A DNA stretch of 36,487 nt from IMG/VR virus record IMGVR_UViG_3300046680_000838, positions 1 through 36,487 of that record. One strand, given 5' to 3'. Positions 1 to 6,110 of this stretch are shown here, in pieces. A program made the position numbers and the translations under genes. Every line of letters starts with the position of its first letter. Position 1 is the stretch's first letter. This DNA comes from a virus. The notes below the pieces were generated by a model. It saw only the letters and a program-made list of their open reading frames with translations. It searched no databases and had not been told where the DNA came from.

Positions 1-651
1 CTACGGTCTATCTGAATCCCATTTGATTACACGGTTTCGGATCAGCTCCATAGCCTCCTCAACCGACTGAGTAATTGCGTTCTGATTTTTCGCAGCATTT
101 TCCCAGTACTCCATGAGTCCCTCGCTTTTGAAAGGGTCTTTTATCCTGTATTCGATCGATTCTAGGTGCGTGACTTTTAAAATCGCTTGGATGGAGTCAT
201 AGATGTCGTCAGGGTAAAAAGGTCGTTTTTTTTCGCTTTCCAAATACACCGATATACCAGCCTCATATAAACGGGCTAGACGTTGTTGCTTGACCTGGTC
301 CGCCGAAAGCACAGGGTCTCTAACGTCGACCACCGGCCTCAATCCCACACTCGCGTCTCGGAGCTCGACCAGCAGCTCAGTGAGTCGACCAAGGACATCG
401 TATTCCTTCTCGTAACGAAAACTGTGCTGGGTCACCAAGGTTGAGAGATCGGCTTTGGCGCACTCGAGTTGCGTCGCATATTCGTGCCTGACGGTTTCAA
501 TCTTGTGGGTGATATCTGCGATGTCCTCTTTCGTCGCCAAATTCTCACCCTTCTTTTTGAAGTACTCCGGGAGAAAGGATTTCAACAAGAGACCCGCGAC
601 GAATCCAACGACAGCCCAACCGACGCTCTGGATATCCATTTTTATCTCCAA
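1..651 (-). CDS. Hypothetical single-TM protein with coiled coil (216 aa)
   Basis: Function unknown. The N-terminus (about residues 8-27) is one hydrophobic segment (VGWAVVGFVAGLLLKSFLP) followed by lysines, so it is probably anchored in the inner membrane with a cytoplasmic body. Residues 38-75 (ATKEDIADITHKIETVRHEY) are heptad-like and predict a coiled coil; the rest is a soluble helical domain rich in charged residues. The stop codon lies at the window edge but the frame is complete. A short inverted repeat and iterated GGTAATT motifs lie upstream. The gene is in the flank outside the att core, so it is probably chromosomal or part of an older element. Membrane anchor plus coiled coil is a layout found in some phage-exclusion proteins, but nothing here proves that role. 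Confidence 0.75.
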   Translation of the reverse strand: MEIKMDIQSVGWAVVGFVAGLLLKSFLPEYFKKKGENLATKEDIADITHKIETVRHEYATQLECAKADLSTLVTQHSFRYEKEYDVLGRLTELLVELRDASVGLRPVVDVRDPVLSADQVKQQRLARLYEAGISVYLESEKKRPFYPDDIYDSIQAILKVTHLESIEYRIKDPFKSEGLMEYWENAAKNQNAITQSVEEAMELIRNRVIKWDSDRP

Positions 652-746
652 TTACTTGAGGTCCGCCTGATTAGGATTGGCATCCGTTCACTTCGGAAAG
701 CAGCCATGCAGGTGATGGCATCATGCCTTTACAGTAGTGCCGCGGC

Positions 747-856
747 AAAAAGGTAATTTCGGTCAGGAGACTGAGGCCAGTGGCTGTAGCCCTTGTCGGG
801 CTTGGTTTTTAGCAATTACCAGAGAAGGTGATTTGGGGTAATTAAAAAGGTAATTT
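747..856. repeat. Iterated GGTAATT motif upstream of the 216-aa gene
   Basis: The 13-mer AAAAAGGTAATTT occurs exactly at 747-759 and 844-856. Further copies of the core are AATTACC at 814-820 (inverted) and GGTAATT at 837-843. Four copies in 110 bases ahead of a gene suggests binding sites for a regulator, but no such regulator is identified. Confidence 0.45.
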
Positions 857-890
857 TTTCTTAACTAGCTGATTTTAAAAGCTTTTATAA

Positions 891-905
891 GGTTAGAATC
901 TAACC
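891..905. promoter_or_regulatory. Perfect 7+7 palindrome, candidate operator
   Basis: GGTTAGAATCTAACC has two perfect 7-base arms around one A, in an A/T-rich stretch between the divergent sides of the intergenic region. Too short a loop for an RNA terminator, so a dimeric repressor site is more likely. Partner unknown. Confidence 0.35.
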
Positions 906-996
906 CTATTGGGAAAAAGGTGACGGATATATTTATCCTAGCCGGTTGGGCGAACGCAAAGGACGCCCCGAAAGGCGCCCCAGATTCACGTCACAA

Positions 997-1260
997 CTAT
1001 TCCGCATCCATGCGTCGAGCAATGACATCCAGCACATCGCAACCGTCGCGCAAGGGCACGCAGCAGAGCAACGCAAAGTCGCTGAGGATCACCGAGTCAG
1101 ACGTGATGTCGCCTCGCATCGCGAGGTTTTCAAGAAGCTGCGTGACAGCCCGGATTCTGTAGCTGGCGGTGCTCAGCAGGGAATGCAGCGGTTGGGTGGT
1201 GTTTACGTAGAGCGAGGGAAGGTCGTCGGCGTTGCTGGTTAAAGCCATGTATTCGTTCAT
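997..1260 (-). CDS. Small hypothetical protein (87 aa), Pseudomonas DUF3077/DUF6124-like
   Basis: Unknown function. The start is supported by GGAG placed 8 bases before the ATG. The body (LYVNTTQPLHSLLSTASYRIRAVTQLLENLA) has the feel of small Pseudomonas proteins of the DUF3077/DUF6124 type, with a short strand then two helices; this assignment is from memory of family style, not a search. No signal peptide or TM segment. The gene is monocistronic with a long 5' leader that contains a UUCG-type hairpin at 1365-1378. It lies outside the prophage att core and is likely a chromosomal accessory gene. Confidence 0.6.
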   Translation of the reverse strand: MNEYMALTSNADDLPSLYVNTTQPLHSLLSTASYRIRAVTQLLENLAMRGDITSDSVILSDFALLCCVPLRDGCDVLDVIARRMDAE

Positions 1261-1763
1261 GCGTAGAGCTCCATTGGGTTAAGAGGTCTACCACTCAATC
1301 GTCGCCAAACGAATAGGGTGGCAGCTGTACGCAGGTTGGCGAACCGGACAATGGACAACCCGGCAGACCCGAAGGTCTCCCGCGCACAGCCACCAAAAAG
1401 CAGGCAGCTAAGTGCTTAAAGCGATCCGAAAACTGCTCGGAAGCTCTTGTTCATTGGATCGAGTCGCCAAACCCGAAGCGCCATTTTGGCGCCGGCTCGA
1501 CTATAGGCCTCGATGCAAATGGACAGCAATGCGCAAGTCTACGGACAATTCCCACCGTAGTGTAGGACCTTGCCTTTTCGAAAACTGGCCACTTTCGTGC
1601 CACTAGCGAATGGGATCTCGATAGCTAATGGCTACGCGTTGATCTGGTCATACAGGGTAAAGGGGGCAGAGAAAACCGTTACCGGGGCAAGAAAAACGCT
1701 AACAAAACACCTGTTTTGCGCCAAAACGTTAATTTCCACCCTTGAAACACAAACCCCAGACAT
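1261..1763. other. Intergenic region; structured leader of the 87-aa gene
   Basis: No gene I can support; two overlapping rightward frames (1412-1606 and 1570-1827) lack ribosome sites and recognisable protein character. Read leftward, 1365-1378 forms AGACC-TTCG-GGTCT, a stable tetraloop hairpin about 105 bases ahead of the 87-aa start. Near 1334-1345 GGTT-GGCG-AACC forms another small stem. The leader may control the small gene. Confidence 0.4.
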
Positions 1764-1793
1764 AAAAAAACCGGCCATCAAGGCCGGTTTTTT
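1764..1793 (-). terminator. Bidirectional rho-independent terminator
   Basis: CCGGCC (1771-1776), loop ATCAA, GGCCGG (1782-1787), flanked by seven A on the left and six T on the right, so it works in both directions. Leftward it lies about 50 bases past the tRNA-Gly 3' half at 1842, exactly where the terminator of the intact tRNA transcript would be expected. This supports the region left of 1842 being the original chromosome downstream of the tRNA. Confidence 0.85.
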
Positions 1794-1841
1794 CTTTACC
1801 TGCATCCCCCGTCAAAAAACAACGTGAGACCTAAATTCGAT

Positions 1842-1887
1842 TGGAGCGGGTGAAGGGAATCGAACCCTCGTTATCAGCTTGGGAAGC
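1842..1887 (-). other. attachment core: 3' half of tRNA-Gly(CCC)
   Basis: Read on the minus strand, these 46 bases begin with anticodon-loop sequence GCTTCCCAAGC and run through TGATAACGAGGG, the T-loop GGTTCGATTCC and the acceptor end CACCCGCTCCA. That is the 3' half of tRNA-Gly with anticodon CCC. The 5' half (D arm, GCGGGTG) is absent to the right, where phage sequence begins, so this is not a working tRNA. Many tyrosine integrases use tRNA 3' halves as crossover sites and the integrase gene starts 150 bases away. The whole tRNA should lie at the other prophage end, beyond the window. Confidence 0.85.
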
Positions 1888-2038
1888 TTTTACTAGTGCA
1901 GTCTCAGTACGTCACAGGGGATATCAATTTCTCTCTGTAGCCCAGTAGAATCGCGCCTCTCAGAGGGTGGTGTTCAATCGTGTTGTTTCACGCGGTATCA
2001 CCTTAGATCTGGCCGACTGTCACCAGGAACTGTCACCA
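1888..2038 (+). promoter_or_regulatory. Region between att core and int with phased repeats
   Basis: Should hold the int promoter and arm-type or excision-factor sites. GTGTTCAATC (1970-1979) followed directly by GTGTTGTTTC (1980-1989) is a 10-base-phased repeat. The 17-mer GTGTTCAATCGTGTTGT here recurs exactly at 10664-10680 over the cro start. In P2 the Cox protein controls both the int side and the early switch through iterated boxes; the same logic may apply, but the binding protein is unknown. Confidence 0.5.
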
Positions 2039-3265
2039 ATGCTCACGGAAAAGCAGATTCAGGCGCTGAAACCCCGCGAAAGGGACTACGTCATCTCCGA
2101 CGGCCGCACAGCCAAAGGCGAAGGGGTGCTCGTTCTCAAGGTCCGCCCTAGCGGGACTAAGGAGTTTTATTTTCAGCGGCATGTCGCTGGTAAAAAGAAG
2201 CTGGCCAAGCTCGGTACATGGCCTGAGATGAAACTCACGATCGCCCGGGACAAGTGCCGTGAGGAAAAGGGAGTACAAGCTTCACCAGGTACTTTTCAGG
2301 ATCTGCTCGATCTGTATGTGAAGAAGCTCGAAACCGAAGAGGCTGCATCAGCCGGCGATGTTAAGTGGTCGCTCAAGCATTACGTCAGCGACCCATTTCC
2401 CGATCTGGTCAGCAAACCCGCCTCGCTCATCGGCCCGGTTCAAATACGCAATATCATCGTGAAAATGATCGATGCCGGCATTACCACATATTGCAATCGC
2501 GTCCGCTCACAGCTCCATGCCGCGTTTCAGGTTGGGCTGGAGCAGGAGTACAACCCGCGCAGTTACCTAGGCGTTCAAGTGCGGTTTGGCCTGGTCAGTA
2601 ACCCGGTGGCCAGTGTGCCGGTCCAGGACGACTGGGAACAACCTGGTGATCGGGCTCTTTCTACGGAGGAACTGGCGACGCTTTGGCAGTTACTACCTGA
2701 GCATTTGAGTCTGGTGACATCCGAACTGTTGAAATTTCTCATTGCATCCGGTGGTCAGCGGCCGGAGCAGGTCCTGGCAACGGAGCGGCGCCAATACCTG
2801 AAGGATCATTTGATAATCCGAAATAGGAAGGGGAAAAGCGGGGGCAAGGGTATCGAAGGAGAGCGGTCATTACACGTCGTCCCCTTCAACAAGTTGATGC
2901 GCCAAAGCCTGAAAGCGATGGATGAAGTCAGTGAGTCCAGCGCTTATCCCTTTATGGGCAAGGCCGACGGCAAGTCGCTGCACACGCAGTCTCTGTCCCG
3001 CGCAGTGACAAAGCTCTATGGTCGACACGCGAACAAATTCAACGGACCGTTCACACTGCGCGACATCCGCAGGACGTGTAAAACGTTGATGGGCGTCGCG
3101 GGTCTCAACAAAGAATTGAAGGATCGAATTCAAGGGCACGCCTTCGGTGATGTAGGCTCGAAGCATTACGACCGGTATACCTATTTTAAGGAAAAGAAGG
3201 TGGGGCTTCAGCGATGGTCAGTTTGGTTGCAGAAAAATATTCTTTCCAAAAAAAATGACTTATGA
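2039..3265 (+). CDS. int: Tyrosine-recombinase integrase (P4-type)
   Basis: Catalyses site-specific integration of the prophage, here into tRNA-Gly(CCC). The N-terminus (residues 1-80, MLTEKQIQALKPRERDY...) is the arm-DNA-binding domain typical of P4-like integrases (DUF4102 type). The catalytic part shows the first arginine in SGGQRPEQVL, the second arginine cluster in TLRDIRRTCKT, and the nucleophile region SKHYDRYTY near the C-terminus. The usual HxxR histidine appears as R in RDIRR, a substitution I believe occurs in related integrases. I chose ATG 2039 (408 aa, AGGA upstream, normal family start) over GTG 1967, which would add 24 atypical residues and cover the phased repeats. Confidence 0.92.
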   Translation: MLTEKQIQALKPRERDYVISDGRTAKGEGVLVLKVRPSGTKEFYFQRHVAGKKKLAKLGTWPEMKLTIARDKCREEKGVQASPGTFQDLLDLYVKKLETEEAASAGDVKWSLKHYVSDPFPDLVSKPASLIGPVQIRNIIVKMIDAGITTYCNRVRSQLHAAFQVGLEQEYNPRSYLGVQVRFGLVSNPVASVPVQDDWEQPGDRALSTEELATLWQLLPEHLSLVTSELLKFLIASGGQRPEQVLATERRQYLKDHLIIRNRKGKSGGKGIEGERSLHVVPFNKLMRQSLKAMDEVSESSAYPFMGKADGKSLHTQSLSRAVTKLYGRHANKFNGPFTLRDIRRTCKTLMGVAGLNKELKDRIQGHAFGDVGSKHYDRYTYFKEKKVGLQRWSVWLQKNILSKKNDL

Positions 3266-3352
3266 CCCCGTAGCGCTATATTTCGAATTTCCTTCGATAG
3301 CAGTGGTGTTGAACCTGGTTAATCCAAGCGGCACCGCTAAGAGAGTTAAGCG

Positions 3353-4189
3353 ATGGATTTTTTGTATCTTATAGGATCAGTTCCAGATGTCGTTTGGTCT
3401 GGCTTGTTAGCATCAGCTTTGACGCTTGGAGGCGTTCTAATATCCAACTGGAGCAATACCTCAAGGCTGGAGTTGCAACTACGGCATGATTCGAATATGA
3501 AAACTCAAGAGCGAACAGCGTCGCTCAGAAAAGAGGTCTACCTGGATGCGGCAAAAAAAATGCCTGCGGCGTTGAGTTCGCTAATTAATTTTTCCGATAG
3601 GGAAGAGTCCATGATAGTGAGCCCTGATCTGAGCGATTTTTTCTCCACTGCAGCGCAGATTCAACTTGTGGCGGAGCCTATGACGGCGTCATTGGTCCGT
3701 GAGCTCGTGTCAAAATACAGCGACCTCATGAAGAAATCTTCTTTCACCAGAGAAGGGCTCGGTAAAGCGATCAGTGATAGAAACAAATTGGAAAAAAAGC
3801 GTGACAATTCACGTTTAGAGTCTGAGCGACTGTTAATGGAAATCAATAAGTTGAAGGGGATATCTTCTTCAGATTCGATATTGGTTGGAGCTGTTACTGA
3901 ATCGTATAAGCTTCACATTGTCGAGGCAGAAAAAGCCGAGCTGGAACTGTCCGATGCCGAGGTAAAAATAGCAATTGAGAGATTTCGTTTGCTTAAGAGT
4001 TTGCTGCCAGATGTTAAGGAAATTTCGGAGTTTCAGAATGTTGTTCTTGTAGGCATCCGCAAGGATCTGGGCTTGACGTCGAATGTTAAACTAATGGAGC
4101 TTCAAGTGAAAAGAGACTTGGCTGCTATTGAACATCTAATTAAGTTTTTGGGTGAGATAATAGAAAAACATCATAGCAATAATGATTAA
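3353..4189 (+). CDS. Hypothetical membrane-anchored coiled-coil protein (278 aa)
   Basis: Not recognised. Residues 10-31 (VPDVVWSGLLASALTLGGVLIS) form one hydrophobic segment, so the protein is likely a signal-anchored inner-membrane protein. The remainder is helical with a long charged coiled-coil stretch at about residues 140-185 (SDRNKLEKKRDNSRLESERL). It is AT-rich compared with the phage structural genes, lies just after int on the same strand, and has no structural-gene counterpart in P2. That pattern is typical of a lysogenic-conversion (moron) gene, with superinfection exclusion or host defence as plausible but unproven roles. Confidence 0.7.
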   Translation: MDFLYLIGSVPDVVWSGLLASALTLGGVLISNWSNTSRLELQLRHDSNMKTQERTASLRKEVYLDAAKKMPAALSSLINFSDREESMIVSPDLSDFFSTAAQIQLVAEPMTASLVRELVSKYSDLMKKSSFTREGLGKAISDRNKLEKKRDNSRLESERLLMEINKLKGISSSDSILVGAVTESYKLHIVEAEKAELELSDAEVKIAIERFRLLKSLLPDVKEISEFQNVVLVGIRKDLGLTSNVKLMELQVKRDLAAIEHLIKFLGEIIEKHHSNND

Positions 4190-4203
4190 GACTGAGAATG
4201 AAT

Positions 4204-4411
4204 GAGGCCGAATACGCGGCCTCGGCGGGCTTCCATCCTGCAGGATTCTGTTGCCAAGCGACGATTGCAGATTCCCGCCAGCCAACCCGACCTGGTGAAA
4301 TTGATGCCGGGCGAGGGAAACGCCCGCTCTTCATTGCCCGCAACAGCGTTGCGCGCGACAGGGATGTAACAGCGATAACATCCCGTTCCCTTATAAAACG
4401 ATCCAGCTGAC
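4204..4411 (-). pseudogene. Decayed alpA copy
   Basis: The minus strand reads DRFIRERDVIAVTSLSRATLLRAMKSGRFPRPASISPGRVGWRESAIVAWQ in one uninterrupted frame, closely matching the intact AlpA at 5358-5561. However, the GTG start of the good copy is TGG here, an in-frame TAG lies shortly upstream with no start between, and the stop codon is lost so the frame runs into unrelated sequence. The only remaining start is an internal TTG before RAMKSG, which would drop most of the helix-turn-helix. The hairpin at its end (GAGGCCG/CGGCCTC, 4204-4223) survives without a good T tract. Confidence 0.75.
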
Positions 4412-4481
4412 TCCAATACGGACGCTCACGACATCTCTATCTTCGGATGGGAGCGAGAATAATGAAATGCATATTTAGCAT

Positions 4482-5237
4482 TTAGCAGTTTAGCTGCCTA
4501 CGCCCGAACTGCACGAATGCGCGATAATGGTCCCAGCACTGATCTGCAAGGTCGTTCAGTTCTTTTAGTTTGTCGTCCACATGCTCTGGCCAGTCATCAG
4601 TCCCACGATATTGGTCTGGGATGCAACTATAAATCTCGCTATGAAGATTATAGGCGCCCAGTGACAGTTTGTAATCGAATTGAGCACAGGCCTGCCAAAG
4701 CTTTTTTCGCTTATCCTCCAGTTCTTCGTTGAGGAATTCTCGCTCCAGCGTGTTCCAATCTGCAACGAATTCTTCCAGCTCCTTGAGGTTTTTCATATTA
4801 AATGCGCTGCCCCAATCATGAGTTTTCAGCATATGGATAGATGAAGAGCTACTCGGGAATTCAGCCAGAAACTTCTCGAAAAGGGCTTTATCTATCGGAT
4901 TAATATTTTCGAGGGCGGGTTCCTGTATTGTTTTTTCTTTGAATAGTAAAAACCTGTACGCTATGTTATGGGCAAGCCCTGCAACTACAATCCATGCGCC
5001 AATCATGTAGTCTGCAGAGTCAGGTTTAAGATCTGCAAGTGTAAATTTTCCTGCTGAGTTTAAATTTGCTGTATCTATTATCCAGTTGTAAAAAATCACT
5101 TTCAGTGGGGTTGGTGTTAAAAGTATTGTTGCTCCAGCCCCCACAACAAGCCATGTAACTTTATTTGTGAAGTCAGGAAATAAATATTTGGTCCCGTATT
5201 CTTTAACTAAATCTTTTATTTCCTGTTTCTTAAACAC
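4482..5237 (-). CDS. Hypothetical two-TM membrane protein (251 aa), cargo
   Basis: Not recognised. Two hydrophobic segments are visible: about residues 28-52 (TWLVVGAGATILLTPTPLKVIFYNW) and 77-100 (MIGAWIVVAGLAHNIAYRFLLF). The C-terminal 150 residues are soluble, acidic and rich in W, E and L. The start is GTG with GGAG about 10 bases upstream. The gene is AT-rich and lies exactly between the decayed and intact alpA copies, so it looks like a cargo cassette brought in by recombination between alpA-like sequences. Membrane protein plus cytoplasmic domain fits an exclusion or abortive-infection effector, which is inference only. Confidence 0.7.
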   Translation of the reverse strand: MFKKQEIKDLVKEYGTKYLFPDFTNKVTWLVVGAGATILLTPTPLKVIFYNWIIDTANLNSAGKFTLADLKPDSADYMIGAWIVVAGLAHNIAYRFLLFKEKTIQEPALENINPIDKALFEKFLAEFPSSSSSIHMLKTHDWGSAFNMKNLKELEEFVADWNTLEREFLNEELEDKRKKLWQACAQFDYKLSLGAYNLHSEIYSCIPDQYRGTDDWPEHVDDKLKELNDLADQCWDHYRAFVQFGRRQLNC

Positions 5238-5340
5238 TGCAATTCGCTCCGTAAATTGAAAAAAGGTCTAAAGGAGATGCAACTATCAGGGTGTCAGGTC
5301 GCATATTGCCATACAGGGCTGTGCGGCAGGTTATGCTTAT

Positions 5341-5368
5341 AGAAATAAAAAGGCCGCTTAAGCGGCCT
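5341..5368 (-). terminator. Rho-independent terminator after alpA
   Basis: On the minus strand AGGCCGC-TTAA-GCGGCCT is followed by TTTTTATTT. The alpA stop codon TAA lies in the loop. It should end the leftward early transcript and insulate the cargo gene beyond it. Confidence 0.85.
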
Positions 5369-5561
5369 CGGTGGGCTTCCATTCAGCAGGATTCTGCTGC
5401 CAAGCGACGATTGCAGACTCTCGCCAGCCAACTCGGCCAGGTGAAATAGAGACCGGGCGTGGGAATCGCCCACTTTTCATTGCTCTCCACAGCGTTGCGT
5501 GTGACAGAGACGTCACGGCGATAACATCCCGCTCCCTCATGAAACGATCTAGCTTACTCAC
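5358..5561 (-). CDS. alpA: AlpA-family phage transcriptional regulator
   Basis: 67-residue single-domain MerR-like helix-turn-helix protein. Residues 13-30 (DVIAVTSLSHATLWRAMK) are the HTH and SGRFPRPVSISPGRVGWRESAIVAW is the classic AlpA signature with the wing. In E. coli cryptic elements AlpA activates integrase expression and promotes excision; here it is the last gene of the early operon and lies near int, which fits an excision-control or Cox-like role. The start is GTG. A diverged decayed duplicate is found at 4204-4411 across the cargo gene. Confidence 0.85.
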   Translation of the reverse strand: MSKLDRFMRERDVIAVTSLSHATLWRAMKSGRFPRPVSISPGRVGWRESAIVAWQQNPAEWKPTEAA

Positions 5562-5598
5562 TTTCCACTGTCTCCCCAGCAGCTCTTTTCGCGGATCT

Positions 5599-5736
5599 TT
5601 AACTCAGGATCCAAATGAGCAGATCCGGCACCTGGACCGCAACAATGGCGATCAACGCCGCCGTCACGATCGCGCCAATGAATTGCCGAAGCATGGCCCC
5701 GCGCTCAGTCTGTTCAAGTTGTTCTGTGTTGCGCAT
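5599..5736 (-). CDS. Small membrane protein (45 aa)
   Basis: Reads MRNTEQLEQTERGAMLRQ followed by one hydrophobic helix (FIGAIVTAALIAIVAVQVPDLLIWIL) and a short tail. AGGAG sits about 7 bases before the ATG, the same leader design (GAAAGGAGAGAAC) as the next gene upstream, which supports translation. Function unknown; single-TM mini-proteins in the early operons of temperate phages can be exclusion factors, but there is no direct evidence here. Confidence 0.65.
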   Translation of the reverse strand: MRNTEQLEQTERGAMLRQFIGAIVTAALIAIVAVQVPDLLIWILS

Positions 5737-5773
5737 AGTTCTCTCCTTTCAAAAGTGCCGGTTGCAGCCGGCG

Positions 5774-6070
5774 TTACAGGTTGCTGTCTGGCAGTCGCAC
5801 CAGGTGCAGCACCAGGTCTTCAAATTCGTTCGTGTCTTCGGTGCATGAACGCCATTCCAAAACCGCCTGGATCTGGAGCCTTGAACAATTCAGCACCAGG
5901 ATCTCGTGCTGACCGTCTGTGGCCCGCACCTCCAAAATATCGACCAGGCCGTTGGCGCCGTATGCCTCGGCCTGCACCGTTTTGCGGTGATCGTTTCCGA
6001 GCTCGTTGAGCAGGTGGGTGGTGCGGTCCTGCAGGATTTTCGCAGTGCCGGCAACGACTTGAATTTGCAT
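5774..6070 (-). CDS. Hypothetical early protein (98 aa)
   Basis: Not recognised. Acidic, soluble, mixed alpha/beta pattern beginning MQIQVVAGTAKILQDRTTHLLNELGND, with no TM segment. AGGAGAG stands just ahead of the ATG. It lies 40 bases after the primase stop in the early operon, and the next gene downstream (5599-5736) shares the same ribosome-site sequence. Probably an accessory replication or host-takeover protein; function not assignable. Confidence 0.65.
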   Translation of the reverse strand: MQIQVVAGTAKILQDRTTHLLNELGNDHRKTVQAEAYGANGLVDILEVRATDGQHEILVLNCSRLQIQAVLEWRSCTEDTNEFEDLVLHLVRLPDSNL

Positions 6071-6110
6071 GGTTCTCTCCTTTCAGGGCTGTTCGACTTC
6101 GGTTGCCGCC

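Larger units (their letters stand above)
652..996. other. Intergenic region without a convincing gene
   Basis: No credible coding frame. It holds iterated GGTAATT motifs, a 15-bp palindrome and, near 959-980, an imperfect GC-rich hairpin (GACGCC / GGCGCC arms around CCGAAA) that could terminate the leftward small gene whose stop is at 997. The A/T-rich stretch at 830-905 looks like a promoter region for the leftward gene at 1-651, but no clear -35/-10 pair could be fixed. Confidence 0.5.

Noticed and set aside
1412-1827. Two overlapping rightward small frames (1412-1606, 1570-1827)
   Set aside because: No ribosome site, no recognisable composition, and the second runs through the terminator at 1764-1793.
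1842-1920. A complete tRNA-Gly gene
   Set aside because: Only the 3' half is present; the D arm and 5' acceptor strand are missing to the right, so it is an attachment core.
4140-4343. A second functional AlpA protein from an internal TTG
   Set aside because: It would lack most of the helix-turn-helix and end in unrelated residues; the copy is a remnant.
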